From Geodermatophilaceae bacterium URHA0031 (GTDB lineage Bacteria; Actinomycetota; Actinomycetes; Mycobacteriales; Geodermatophilaceae): a DNA stretch of 64,000 nt. Both the position numbers and the translations under genes were made by a program. The notes under the pieces were generated by a model. It saw only the letters and a list, made by a program, of their open reading frames with translations, made no database searches and was not told where the DNA came from. The stretch spans positions 434,001-498,000 of the forward strand of contig JHVP01000004.1 in assembly GCA_000620205.1 (NCBI GenBank). The letters are read 5' to 3'. This document shows positions 50,510 to 59,586 of the stretch, one piece after another; within the stretch, counting starts at the first letter, position 1; every line of letters starts with the position of its first letter.

Positions 50510-50856
50510 CCGCGCCGACCTCGGTCAGCGGGGGCTGCGGCGCCGCTTTCTGCGCCTAGCAGGCGGTGGTACCCCACGACCTCCTCACCTTGACGTCGGC
50601 CGAGGCGCGGGCTTGATCGGCAGCCCCGCAGGGGACCAGGCCCTTGGGCGTGGGCAGAAGTGCGCCCATGTCATCAGGCCCAGCCGTATCGCACGACTAC
50701 TACAGGTGCGACAACCGGTTCGGACGGCGCGTCAACCCACCCCAGACGAGGCGTCTTCGGCCATCAGTGCCGTGCGAGGCGTGGGATGTCAGGCATGACA
50801 CGGGTCTGGCTCACCGCGGGCGGCGTTCGCCTTCGCACCACAGAGTGAAAGATCCA
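50510..50856. other. Intergenic region after the purine genes
   Basis: About 350 bases with no convincing ORF, RNA or hairpin terminator. The right end leads into the promoter of the next gene. Confidence 0.35.
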
Positions 50857-50884
50857 TTGCAATATTTCACGCAAGGACTAGGGT
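50857..50884 (+). promoter_or_regulatory. Leaderless promoter with TTGC/GCAA inverted repeat
   Basis: TTGCAA (50857-50862) and TAGGGT (50879-50884) are spaced by 16 bases, as -35 and -10. The -10 ends six bases before the GTG at 50891, so transcription would start at the start codon. TTGC-N10-GCAA at 50857-50874 is an inverted repeat overlapping the -35 and could let the product repress itself. Confidence 0.5.
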
Positions 50885-50890
50885 TCTGCC

Positions 50891-51769
50891 GTGGTCACCG
50901 ACACCCCCTCCACCCGGGAGAAGCGGCTCGCGAGGGAACTGCGGCTGCTGCGTGAGCTGGCGCAGCTGCACGGCAAGGACGTCGCCGAGCGGCTGGGCTG
51001 GTCGGCGTCCAAGGTCTCCCGGATCGAGACCGGCCGCACCGGCATCGGCGCCGACGACCTCGAGCGGCTGCTGGAGCTCTATCGGGTGCCCGATCCCCAG
51101 GCCACCTTCCTGCGCCGGCTGGCCCCCACCGCGCGGACCAAAGGATGGTGGGACGCCTACGCCGACACGCTGCCCTCCCGTTACGCCGACCTCATCCGGC
51201 TGGAGGCCGGTTCCCAAGAGCTGCGCTGCTACGCCGCACTGGTGCCACACCCCCTGGTGCAGTCGCTGGCCTACGACAGGGAGATCATCCTCGCCACCTG
51301 GGAGGCGCTGGCACCGGCCGAGGTCGACCGCCGGGTGCAGGCGTGCCGCCGCCGCCAGGACGTGCTCGATGCCCGCCTGCACCGCCGGCCGCTACAGCTG
51401 TCCGCGATCATCGACGAATCGGTCCTGCACCGCCGCGTCCTCGCCGACGACGACACCCGCGACCTGACGATCCGCCGCGGCCAGCTCGAGCACCTGCTCA
51501 CCGCCGCCACCCGCCCCAACGTCACCCTGCGGATCCTGCCCTTCGCCGCCGGCCTGCCGCCGGTGACCGCCGGCTCCTTCTCCATCCTGGACTCCCGCGC
51601 CACCGGCGCCGCCGACGTCGTCTACGTGGAGAACAAGACCCGCGTCCACTTCATCGACGCCGAGGCCGAGGTGCACCGCCACACCCAAGCTTTTGACTAC
51701 CTGGCCACCCAGGCCCTGGCCCCCGACGCATCGGTGAACCTCATCGAAGGAGCCCTGCACAAGCTGTGA
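50891..51769 (+). CDS. XRE regulator with DUF5753-like domain
   Basis: 292 residues. The helix-turn-helix is LAQLHGKDVAERLGWSASKV followed by SRIETGRTGI near residues 25-50. The rest matches the DUF5753/Scr1 group: GWWDAYADTLPSRYADLIRL, LIP-like LVPHPLVQSLAYDREI, and ILPFAAGLPPVTAGSFSIL. In Streptomyces such regulators usually sit beside a small DUF397 protein. No such gene follows here. Start GTG at 50891 fits a leaderless transcript. Confidence 0.9.
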   Translation: MVTDTPSTREKRLARELRLLRELAQLHGKDVAERLGWSASKVSRIETGRTGIGADDLERLLELYRVPDPQATFLRRLAPTARTKGWWDAYADTLPSRYADLIRLEAGSQELRCYAALVPHPLVQSLAYDREIILATWEALAPAEVDRRVQACRRRQDVLDARLHRRPLQLSAIIDESVLHRRVLADDDTRDLTIRRGQLEHLLTAATRPNVTLRILPFAAGLPPVTAGSFSILDSRATGAADVVYVENKTRVHFIDAEAEVHRHTQAFDYLATQALAPDASVNLIEGALHKL

Positions 51770-52017
51770 CGACCGGGGCCGACGGACAACGACGGCCCGC
51801 CGCTCATCGGCGACCTCCATGTCCATGCGCGCTCGCATGACGCACGTACGGGGTTGCTCCATGGGGGCGGACGCCGGCCCATCCAGACCGCTCGCACACC
51901 GCCCATAGGCAGAGCCGTTGGCGAGCCTGGCTCATTGCCGCTTCACAGCGGCCGCGCGTCGCCAGAAGACCCCTGGCACCGCGGACCGACCGGCCCGCCG
52001 CGCACAAGGGGCGCTCG

Positions 52018-52430
52018 ATGGACACCCAGCAGACGGTCGTGGTCACCGGTGCCGCCAGCGGGATGGGGCGGGCTGTCGTCGACCGGCTTCTCGGTACCGG
52101 CGACCGGGTGCTCGGACTGGACAGGGCCGTCGACACGATCGACGCCCTGGCCGACCAGCTGGGACCGGCCTTCGCGCCGCTGGCAGTGGACGTCGTCGAC
52201 CGAGCGGCGCTCGACATGGGCCTGCACCCAGCGCTCACCGGGGAGTCGCTGAGGGCGGTGGTGAACGCCGCCGGCGTTCACCCGCCCACCACGCTCGCCG
52301 ACGTGACCCGCGAACGCCACGACCTCAATTCGGCGTCAACGTGCACGGCACGCTGAACGTCATCGCGGCCTCGGTGCCGCGCCTGCGTACCGCCGGGCAG
52401 GACCTTCACGTCCGCCGCCGTGGCCGACTT
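52018..52430 (+). pseudogene. SDR oxidoreductase, frameshifted and truncated
   Basis: ATG 52018 opens VVVTGAASGMGRAVVDRLLG, with the glycine motif, and VVNAAGVHPP (NAAG) near residue 85. After RERHDLN (about 52328) one base is missing; the next frame continues FGVNVHGTLNVIAASVPRLR. The catalytic Ser-Tyr-Lys part is absent because the sequence ends against the COG4705 gene. So the gene is inactivated by both a single-base loss and a 3' deletion. Confidence 0.78.
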
Positions 52431-52431
52431 C

Positions 52432-53268
52432 TCAGTGGTGCCGGCCGCGGTCCACCGACGCCGAGTCCACCGGCGACGAGTCCACTGGCACCGGCGGGAT
52501 CTGGTCGCGCTTGGTGACCGACAGGTAGGCCACCACCACCAGGATGGTGACGAGGAAGATGACGCTCGTCAGCGTCGTGCCCAGCCCCAGTCCCCCGTCG
52601 GCCGTGGGCTGGGAGAAGCCGTCGCCGAGTGACGCCCCGAGCGGGCGGGTCAACACGTAGGCGATCCAGAAGGTCAGGATCGCGTTGGCCCCGAACACCA
52701 GGTGGCTGACGGCGACAGCGCCGATCAGCAGGGCGAACAGCAGCGCCGACCACCAGTACCCGATGCCCAGCCGTTCGGCGACCAGGTCGCCGGCAGCGGT
52801 GCCGAGGGCGAAGGTGAACAGGATGGCCAGCCAGTAGAAGGCCTCCCGCCGGCGGGTGACGATGCTGTGGATCGACAGCGTCCGCTCGGCCCGGTACCAG
52901 GCGGTGAAGGTGAGGGCCAGGGCGACCGTGAACACCGCAGTGGTCAGCTCCAGCGGCACCCCGAGGTTGTCGGTGAGGTTGTCGGTGATCAGCGTGCCGA
53001 CGACGCTGATCAGCACCACGGTCGCCCAGTACACCGGCGGCACGTAGCGCCGGGCGCGGAACTGGAACCAGAGAACGACGAGGAAGACCGCGCCCACGGC
53101 GAGCGTGGTGCCGGTCAGGCCGAAGCCCAGTGTCTCGTTGAGGTAGTCCGCTGCGGTCTCCCCCACCGTCGTCGCGAGGATCTTGATGACCCAGAACCAG
53201 ATGGTGACCTCAGGGACCTTGTTGAGCAGCGCGCGCGCCGTGCCGGCCGGAGCTCGAGTCGTGTCCAT
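52432..53268 (-). CDS. COG4705-like integral membrane protein
   Basis: 278 residues, about eight membrane helices in two similar halves. LLNKVPEVTIWFWVIKILAT then TVGETAADYLNETLGFGLTG at the N-terminus, and the second-half REAFYWLAILFTFALGTAAG, are the characteristic repeats of this uncharacterised family. ATG at 53268; a longer start at 53310 is possible. It is divergent from the OmpR-type regulator 92 bases away, so it is probably a target of that two-component pair. Function unknown; a polar tail with PVDS repeats ends it. Confidence 0.85.
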   Translation of the reverse strand: MDTTRAPAGTARALLNKVPEVTIWFWVIKILATTVGETAADYLNETLGFGLTGTTLAVGAVFLVVLWFQFRARRYVPPVYWATVVLISVVGTLITDNLTDNLGVPLELTTAVFTVALALTFTAWYRAERTLSIHSIVTRRREAFYWLAILFTFALGTAAGDLVAERLGIGYWWSALLFALLIGAVAVSHLVFGANAILTFWIAYVLTRPLGASLGDGFSQPTADGGLGLGTTLTSVIFLVTILVVVAYLSVTKRDQIPPVPVDSSPVDSASVDRGRHH

Positions 53269-53359
53269 GGGCGCAGCGTGGCGACCCGCACCTGCACACG
53301 ACCTGAACACCGTCCGGCCGGTCCCGCGGGTGCGGAGGCCGGACAGCCATCATGGCGGC

Positions 53360-54046
53360 GTGACAGTCGCCGGCCGCCCCCTTGTCCTCGTGGTGGAGGA
53401 CGACCACCAGCTCCGCGGCCTGGTCGCGCGCGGGCTGCGGGAGAACGGCCTCGACGTCGTGACCGCCAGCGACGGCGCCGGTGCGCTGGCGGCCGTCACG
53501 CAGCAGGCGGCACCCGCCTTCGACGCGGTGGTGCTGGACATCGGGCTGCCCGACTCCGACGGCCGGGACGTCTGCCAGGCGCTGCGGGCGCGTGGGATGA
53601 CCAGCCCCGTGCTGTTCCTGACCGCCCGGGACCAGTTGCACGACGTGCTGTCCGGCTTCGCCGCCGGGGCCGACGACTACCTCGCCAAGCCCTTCCACGT
53701 CAGTGAGCTGGTGGCCCGGCTACGAGTCGCCGTCCGCCGGTCGGCGCCGGCGCCCACGGCCGCCAGCGGCCTGTCCCTCGACCCGATCTCGCACGCCCTG
53801 CTGGGGCCGGCATCGACACAACGGCTCACCCCGACCGAGTTCCGGGTGCTGGCAGAGCTGATGGCCCGGCCCGGTGAGGTCGTCCGCCGGCGCGACCTGC
53901 TGGCCGCCGGCTGGCCGGACGGCGCCCGGGTCGCGGAGAACACGCTGGACCAGTACGTCGCCCGGCTGCGGCGGAAGGTCGACGCCGCCGGTGATCCCGG
54001 CCGCTCGATCGAGACCGCGCACGGCGTGGGCTACACGTTCACGTGA
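53360..54046 (+). CDS. OmpR-type response regulator
   Basis: 228 residues. Receiver: VLVVEDDHQLRGLVARGL, phospho-acceptor in AVVLDIGLPDSDGRDV, LFLTARDQ and LAKPFHVSEL. C-terminal winged helix: LTPTEFRVLAELMARPGEVV and VDQYVARLRRKVD-like LDQYVARLRRKV with GVGYTFT. GTG at 53360 is the only start close to the receiver. It overlaps the kinase gene by four bases (GTGA) and diverges from the COG4705 gene. Confidence 0.93.
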   Translation: MTVAGRPLVLVVEDDHQLRGLVARGLRENGLDVVTASDGAGALAAVTQQAAPAFDAVVLDIGLPDSDGRDVCQALRARGMTSPVLFLTARDQLHDVLSGFAAGADDYLAKPFHVSELVARLRVAVRRSAPAPTAASGLSLDPISHALLGPASTQRLTPTEFRVLAELMARPGEVVRRRDLLAAGWPDGARVAENTLDQYVARLRRKVDAAGDPGRSIETAHGVGYTFT

Positions 54047-55404
54047 GGCTGCCCGACCGGCTCCGGCCCACGGGCCGCCGCAGTCTGCGGAGTCGGCTGT
54101 CCTGGTCGGCATCGCTGGTGGTGGCGCTGTGGGTCGTCCTGCTCGCCGTGGGCGCCAACCTGCTGCTGGCCCGCGGGCTGGCCACCCAGGCCGACGACGT
54201 GCTCCAGGCCCGCGCCGAGGCCACCGCGCAGACGGTGCAGGTGGCACCGGACGGCACGGTGTCGGTGCTGGAGGCGCGGGACGACCAGGCGCTCGACGTC
54301 GGCACCTGGATCGTCGAGCCCAGCGGAGCGATCGTGGAGCGGCCGCCGGGGAGCAACGCCCGGCTGGACGCCGTGGCTGCCGAGCTCGCCGGGCGGGGCA
54401 CCGGTACGCGGGACCTGGAGATCGACGAACCGCTGCGGCTGCTCTCCCTGCCGATCACCGACGGCGGGGAGCAGGTCGCCGCCGTCGTGACGAGCACGTC
54501 GCTGTCCCCCTACCGGCAGGTGGAGCGGCTCGCGCTCGGGGGCAGCGCCGGCGTGGCCGTCCTGCTGGTGGTGATCGTGCACCTGGTCCTGCGGGCCAAC
54601 GTCACCCGCGCGCTGCGGCCGGTGCAGCAGATGAGCGCGCAGGCCAGCGAGTGGAGCGCGGACGACGGCGAACGTCGGTTCGGAGCCGAAGCGCGCCCCC
54701 AGGAGCTGGCCGAGCTGGCCGAGACCCTCGACCAGCTGCTGGACCGGCAGGCTGCGGTGCTCCGCCACGAGCAGCGGTTCTCCGAGGAGCTGTCCCACGA
54801 GCTGCGCACGCCCCTGTCTCGCGTCCAGGCGGAGATGGACCTGCTCACGTCCCGGCCACGCAGCGCAGCCGAGGTCCGCGAGGCACACCTCGCGATCGAC
54901 CGCTCGACCCAGGCCATGCGGTCGATCCTGGACACGATGATGTCCGCCGCCCGCAGCGCGCACTCATCCGCCGTCGGGCGAGCCCGGCTCGACGACGTCC
55001 TGCCCCGGTTGGCCGATCCCCAGGGGCACGCCACCGGAGCCCCGATCGTCGTGCACTGCCCGCCGGGACTGGTGGTGGGTGTCGATGCCGACGTGCTGGT
55101 CCGGGCCCTGTCACCGGTGGTCGACAACGCACTGCGCTTCGCCCGGTCCGAGGTGGTCGTCCGGGCCCGGCGGGACGCGGGCCGGGTCGTGATCACCGTC
55201 GAGGACGACGGCCCGGGGATGACCGAGGAGGTCGCCGCGCGAGCCTTCGAGCCGGGCTTCCGCGGAGACCCCGAGGACGGCCACGCCGGCGCCGGGCTCG
55301 GCCTCGCCCTGGTCCGACGGCTGGTCGTGGCCGCCGGCGGCACCGCGCGGGCCACCGCAACTCCGGGAGGTGGCCGGGTCACGGTGACCCTGCCGCCCGG
55401 CTGA
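54043..55404 (+). CDS. Sensor histidine kinase
   Basis: 453 residues. A first membrane helix (about 20-45), an outside sensor of about 115 residues, a second helix (about 165-185), HAMP-like linker, then phospho-acceptor FSEELSHELRTPLSRVQAEM near 245. ATPase boxes: VVDNALRFA (N), EDDGPGMTEE (G1), GAGLGLALVRR (G2). Partner of the preceding regulator. The signal is unknown; the neighbours (COG4705, DedA, DUF4405-like, UppP) suggest a membrane or envelope cue. Confidence 0.93.
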   Translation: MRLPDRLRPTGRRSLRSRLSWSASLVVALWVVLLAVGANLLLARGLATQADDVLQARAEATAQTVQVAPDGTVSVLEARDDQALDVGTWIVEPSGAIVERPPGSNARLDAVAAELAGRGTGTRDLEIDEPLRLLSLPITDGGEQVAAVVTSTSLSPYRQVERLALGGSAGVAVLLVVIVHLVLRANVTRALRPVQQMSAQASEWSADDGERRFGAEARPQELAELAETLDQLLDRQAAVLRHEQRFSEELSHELRTPLSRVQAEMDLLTSRPRSAAEVREAHLAIDRSTQAMRSILDTMMSAARSAHSSAVGRARLDDVLPRLADPQGHATGAPIVVHCPPGLVVGVDADVLVRALSPVVDNALRFARSEVVVRARRDAGRVVITVEDDGPGMTEEVAARAFEPGFRGDPEDGHAGAGLGLALVRRLVVAAGGTARATATPGGGRVTVTLPPG

Positions 55405-55472
55405 GGCGTCCGTGGCCGAAGACACCGGGCACGTTCAGGTGGCGTACAGGTGCCCGGCCCCACTGTGGGTGC

Positions 55473-56084
55473 ATGAGCGGCCTCCTGGACCCGACGCACC
55501 TGATCAACACGTTCGGCCTGATCGGCATCATGGTGGTCCTGTTCGCCGAGTGCGGGCTGCTCGTGGGCTTCTTCCTCCCCGGCGACTCGCTGCTGTTCAC
55601 CGCGGGTCTCCTCGCGGCCGGCCGCCTCATCGCGCCGCTGTGGGTGCTGCTCATCGCGCTTCCCGCCGCCGCGATCGCCGGCAACCTGGTGGGCTACTGG
55701 ATCGGCCGCAAGGCCGGCCCTGCGGTCTTCAACAAGCCCGACTCGCGGTTGTTCAGGGCCGAGTACGTCGACCGCTCGCAGCGGTTCTTCGACCGCAACG
55801 GCGCCCGCACGATCCTGCTGGCCCGCTTCGTGCCGATCGTGCGCACCTTCGCCACGGTCATGGCGGGTGCTTCCCGGATGGACTTCCGCCGCTACGCGGT
55901 GTACTCGGTGATCGGCGGCGTCGCCTGGGCCGGCGGACTCACGCTGGTGGGCCACTGGCTGGGCCAGGTCGCCGTCGTCCGCGACCACGTGGAGCTGTTC
56001 GTGCTCGGCATCGTGGCGCTGTCGCTCCTGCCGGTGGTCGTCGAGGTCGTCCGTGGTCGGCGGGCCCAGCTCACCCGGAGGTGA
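55473..56084 (+). CDS. DedA family membrane protein
   Basis: 203 residues, about five helices. FAECGLLVGFFLPGDSLLFT is the E-x-G-...-P-G-D motif, and FFDRNGARTILLARFVPIVR then TFATVMAGASRMD the second family block with conserved arginines. DedA proteins are proposed undecaprenyl-phosphate or phospholipid scramblases, proton dependent. ATG at 55473 lies 68 bases after the kinase gene. It may work with UppP downstream on undecaprenyl-phosphate recycling. Confidence 0.93.
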   Translation: MSGLLDPTHLINTFGLIGIMVVLFAECGLLVGFFLPGDSLLFTAGLLAAGRLIAPLWVLLIALPAAAIAGNLVGYWIGRKAGPAVFNKPDSRLFRAEYVDRSQRFFDRNGARTILLARFVPIVRTFATVMAGASRMDFRRYAVYSVIGGVAWAGGLTLVGHWLGQVAVVRDHVELFVLGIVALSLLPVVVEVVRGRRAQLTRR

Positions 56085-56144
56085 TCGGGCTCCCCGAGCG
56101 ACGACCCGTCGGCGCAGGCCGACCAGACCCGAGCGAGGTACCCG

Positions 56145-56825
56145 ATGCCCATGTCCCCATTGATCGAGGACGTCCTGCAGGAAGCCAGCGGCCGAACGCC
56201 ACGCCGCAACGCCGTGACTGCACCCTCCGGTGGTCCGGCAGGCAACGCCGCCCTCGTCGCCTGGACCGGCCTCCTGCTGCTGGTCCTCATCGCCGCAGAA
56301 CTGATCACCCTGCTCGACGTCCGAGGGCTGATCGACTGGCACGTGGGCATCGGCGTCCTGCTGGTCCCCGTGGCTCTGCTGAAGACCATCAGCACCGGAT
56401 GGCGGATCCTGCGCTACTACACCCGCCATGAGCCCTACCGCACCGCGGGACCACCACCCACCCTGCTGCGCGTCCTCGGTCCGCTCGTGATCGCGAGCAC
56501 GCTCGGCCTGCTCGCCTCCGGCATCGTGCTGATCGCGGTCGGGGAGCGGCGAAGCCATCAGACCCTGTTCGCCGCCCTCGGTCAGCGGGTCGACCTCGTC
56601 GCCGTCCACCAGGCCCTGTTCTTCGCCTTCGCTGCGCTCACCGGCCTGCACCTCGTCGCCCGCATCGTCCCGGCCGTCACCCTGACTCGCGGCCGGGCCG
56701 GGGGTCGCCTCGAGGGCACCGTCGGCGTCCCGGGCTCTGGCCTCCGCATCTTCGCGCTGGCAGCCACTCTGGTGGCAGCCGCCCTCGCCGTCGTGCTGCT
56801 GCTCCCGCTGGCCAGGGACTGGTAG
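56145..56825 (+). CDS. DUF4405 / cytochrome b561-like membrane protein
   Basis: 226 residues, about five helices. LIDWHVGIGVLLVPVALLKT and VAVHQALFFAFAALTGLHLV each place a His in a helix, as heme ligands of b-type cytochrome subunits, and RILRYYTRHEPYR lies between. This is the pattern of DUF4405 and formate-dehydrogenase-gamma-like proteins. No electron-transfer partner is nearby, so its role is unclear. ATG; 60 bases after DedA and probably co-transcribed. Confidence 0.78.
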   Translation: MPMSPLIEDVLQEASGRTPRRNAVTAPSGGPAGNAALVAWTGLLLLVLIAAELITLLDVRGLIDWHVGIGVLLVPVALLKTISTGWRILRYYTRHEPYRTAGPPPTLLRVLGPLVIASTLGLLASGIVLIAVGERRSHQTLFAALGQRVDLVAVHQALFFAFAALTGLHLVARIVPAVTLTRGRAGGRLEGTVGVPGSGLRIFALAATLVAAALAVVLLLPLARDW

Positions 56826-57005
56826 GAGCTCGGCACCAGCTGGGTCACGGACTCAGCAGCTCTGGCCGACCTCACGCAGAGGTGACCGGACGCACACCCG
56901 ATGTTCAGGCGGTCGTCAGTTCCGGGGAGCGATCGTCCCGAGGGACGGGACCGGCCCCTCCACCTGCTTGCCCGCCCGACCTCACCTCGCCCGACAGGAG
57001 CACCC

Positions 57006-57059
57006 ATGCCTTCCCCCTTCACGCCGCTGCGGCTCCCCGCCCTGACGGTGGTCTCGTGA
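57006..57059 (+). CDS. 17-codon leader ORF coupled to uppP
   Basis: ATG 57006 follows AGGAG at five bases' distance and encodes MPSPFTPLRLPALTVVS. Its TGA overlaps the uppP start codon as GTGA. uppP itself has no visible ribosome site. The arrangement looks like translational coupling, in which ribosomes ending on the leader restart on uppP. It could also be a remnant of an older uppP N-terminus. Confidence 0.45.
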   Translation: MPSPFTPLRLPALTVVS

Positions 57060-57889
57060 GCTGGCTGGAGGCCGTCGTCCTGGGGGTGGTGCAGGGGCTC
57101 ACCGAGTTCCTGCCGATCTCCTCCAGCGCGCACCTGCGGATCGTCGGGGCCCTGTTCGGCTGGGACGACCCCGGTGCGGCGTTCACCGCGATCATCCAGA
57201 TCGGCACCGAGCTCGCGGTGCTGCTCTACTTCGCCCGCGACATCGCCCGGATCGTCGCCGCGTGGGCGTCCTCCCTGGTGCACCACGAGCGCCGGTCCGA
57301 CCCGGACGCCCGGATGGGCTGGCTGATCATCGTCGGCAGCGTCCCGATCATCGTCCTGGGGCTGGCGCTGCAGGACACCATCGAGACGACGTTCCGCGAC
57401 CTCCGGATCGTCGCGACCGCGCTGATCGTGTTCTCCGTGGTCCTGTACGTCGCCGACCGGATCGGCTCGACGCGGCGCCGACTGGAGGACCTGACCGTGC
57501 CGCACGGCATCGTCTTCGGCCTGGCCCAGGCACTGGCCCTGGTCCCCGGGGTCTCCCGGTCGGGCGGGACGATCACCGCCGGCCGGTTTCTCGGGTACGG
57601 GCGCGAAGCGGCGGCCCGGTACTCGTTCCTGCTGGCGGTCCCGGCCGTGCTCGGCTCCGGCCTCTACCAGGCCTACCAGGCACTCAGCGGGCAGATCGCC
57701 GGTCCGGCGGTGCAGTGGGGTCCCACGCTGCTGGCGACGGTGATCTCGTTCGGCATCGGGCTGGCCGTGATCTCCTGGCTGCTGCGCTACCTGTCCCGCG
57801 GCAGCTTCACCCCGTTCGTCGTCTACCGGATCGTCGTCGGGGTGCTCGTCCTGGTCCTCGTCGGGACGGGGACCATCGCCGCGACCTGA
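57056..57889 (+). CDS. uppP: Undecaprenyl-diphosphatase
   Basis: 277 residues, about eight helices. The two signature motifs are present: QGLTEFLPISSSAH near residue 14 and LVPGVSRSGGTITAGR near 162, including the catalytic Glu, Ser and Arg residues of the BacA/UppP family. It removes a phosphate from undecaprenyl diphosphate at the membrane, recycling the lipid carrier for peptidoglycan. Over-expression gives bacitracin resistance in other bacteria. GTG at 57056 is the family-consistent start (SWLEAVVLG); FetB-like gene follows after 27 bases. Confidence 0.95.
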   Translation: MSWLEAVVLGVVQGLTEFLPISSSAHLRIVGALFGWDDPGAAFTAIIQIGTELAVLLYFARDIARIVAAWASSLVHHERRSDPDARMGWLIIVGSVPIIVLGLALQDTIETTFRDLRIVATALIVFSVVLYVADRIGSTRRRLEDLTVPHGIVFGLAQALALVPGVSRSGGTITAGRFLGYGREAAARYSFLLAVPAVLGSGLYQAYQALSGQIAGPAVQWGPTLLATVISFGIGLAVISWLLRYLSRGSFTPFVVYRIVVGVLVLVLVGTGTIAAT

Positions 57890-57916
57890 TCGGAGGACTG
57901 TGGGGACGACGGACCG

Positions 57917-58672
57917 ATGAGCGGCTCGGACGTGTTCCGACTCGGCCTGGCGCTGTCCGTCCTGGTCGCGATCGCGGCAGCAGCGGGAGGTTGGCGGGGT
58001 ACCGGGCAGTCCCGGGACGTGCTGGTGGTGACCGTTCGGGCGCTCGTGCAGTTGCTCGCCGTCGGGGCCGTCATCGGCGTGGTCTTCTCGACCCCGCTCC
58101 TGGCACCGGTCTACCTTGCCGTGATGCTCGGCGCCGCGTCGTTCACCTCGGCTCGACGGCTCGGGGCACTGCGGCGGTGCTGGCCGGCGACCGCGTCCTC
58201 GATCGCGGCCGGCGCCGGCGTCGCGACCGCGACCATCGTGGCCAGCGGCGCGATCGGCGCCGACGCCCGCACGCTGGTGCCGTTGGCGGCACAGCTCATC
58301 GGCGGCTCGATGACGGCCACGACGCTGGCGGCCTTGCGACTGTCGGACGACGTCCGGGCGCACTGGGACGAGGTGGAGGGCTGGCTGGCGCTGGGCAGCC
58401 GCCCCCGCCAGGCGGTCGCCCGGCTGGCCCGTCTGGCCGCGGCCCGCGCCCTCGTCCCGGCGCTCGACCAGACCCGCAACGTCGGCATCGTCGTCCTCCC
58501 GGGGGCCTTCGTCGGGCTGCTGCTCGGCGGCGCGACGCCTCTGGAGGCCGGCCGGGTGCAGCTGCTGGTGCTGGTGGGCCTGCTGGCCGCGGAGACCGTC
58601 GCCGCCGCTCTCGTCACGTCCCTGCTCCCACCCCTGCACCCCGGGCCGGCCCCGCAGGACGCTTCCGACTGA
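57917..58672 (+). CDS. FetB-like ABC permease (UPF0014 family)
   Basis: 251 residues, about seven helices. VTVRALVQLLAVGAVIGVVF near 40 and the block LALGSRPRQAVARLARLAAA near 150, followed by LDQTRNVGIVVLPGAFVGLL, are typical of UPF0014/FetB. FetAB exports iron in E. coli, with FetA as ATPase; no ATPase gene is adjacent here. ATG at 57917. It follows uppP closely and is likely in the same transcript. Confidence 0.88.
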   Translation: MSGSDVFRLGLALSVLVAIAAAAGGWRGTGQSRDVLVVTVRALVQLLAVGAVIGVVFSTPLLAPVYLAVMLGAASFTSARRLGALRRCWPATASSIAAGAGVATATIVASGAIGADARTLVPLAAQLIGGSMTATTLAALRLSDDVRAHWDEVEGWLALGSRPRQAVARLARLAAARALVPALDQTRNVGIVVLPGAFVGLLLGGATPLEAGRVQLLVLVGLLAAETVAAALVTSLLPPLHPGPAPQDASD

Positions 58673-58785
58673 GCGGGCACCGGGGCCGCTCACTCCTCAC
58701 GGGCTGGTCGAGCCGGTCCGTGGCAGGCCTGGACCTGTGCCGCTGCCGTCCTGGCTCACCGCCCGCCGGGTGGGGCAGGAGTCGC

Positions 58786-59073
58786 TCACCGTCCCGGAGC
58801 AGCACGGACGGGCAGCGAAGGGTCCGCGTCAGTGGACGCGTCGAGTACGCCCGCCGGGAGAGCCAGGACGAACCGGGCGCCAGCGGGTGCGCTGTTGTCC
58901 AGGCTGAGGCCGCCGCCATGCCGGACGGCGACATCACGGGCGATGGCCAGGCCCAGCCCTGCGCCACCGTCCTTCGCCGACCGGGCGTCGTCGAGACGGG
59001 CGAACCGCTCGAACACGACCGCGTGGTCCTCCGCAGCGATCCCCGGCCCGTCGTCGGAGACGGCGACGCGCAC
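58786..59073 (-). pseudogene. Histidine kinase, C-terminal ATPase fragment
   Basis: 95 residues from GTG 59073: VRVAVSDDGPGIAAEDHAVV (G1 box), FERFARLDD, GGAGLGLAIARDVAVRHGG (G2 box), and GARFVLALPAG end a HATPase domain. The frame stays open for about 60 bases upstream with degraded sequence (GAEQHGGK), but the N box, phospho-acceptor His and sensor are missing. It is the 3' end of a lost kinase, now beside the PepSY gene. Confidence 0.75.
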
Positions 59074-59586
59074 CTTTCCGCCGTGCTGCTCGGCGCCAGC
59101 TCCGCCGCGGCGCGTTCGGCTGCCGAGCCTCTGATCACAGCGCTTGGTCCAGCTGCCCCGTCCCGTCCGGTCCGGGTAGCCGGATGCTCAACGCCCCGGA
59201 GGACTCGCGTTCCGAAGCGTTCCCGAGCTCACCGACTCGGCGACCTCGGGTGGGCGGTCGGCGTCACGCAGCACAGCCATCGCCGCTGCCCAGACAGCCG
59301 GGCGGCGGCGTCGTCGGTGCCGGCCGCGGAGCGCCAGGCTGATCGGCATGCCCGTCACGTGCTCGACGTACCGGGTGGCCGGAGCCGCGGTGCTCAGAGC
59401 CCTGCCTGGTCCAGTGCGCTGTGCAGCCCCCCACGCCGTGCACGGAGTCCTGCCCTGCTGCACGCGCAGTAGACGAGGAGCCTGCAGCGGGACGACGCGC
59501 TGGCCCCCGCCACCCGGGCAGCCTGTTCTCCGAGTCGCCCGAGGCTGACAGGCCCGGCGAACCGACGACGAAGAAGAGGTACGGAG
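59074..59586. other. Gene-free stretch upstream of the PepSY gene
   Basis: About 510 bases holding the debris of the kinase at the left and the promoter of the PepSY gene at the right. No other feature recognised. Confidence 0.3.
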
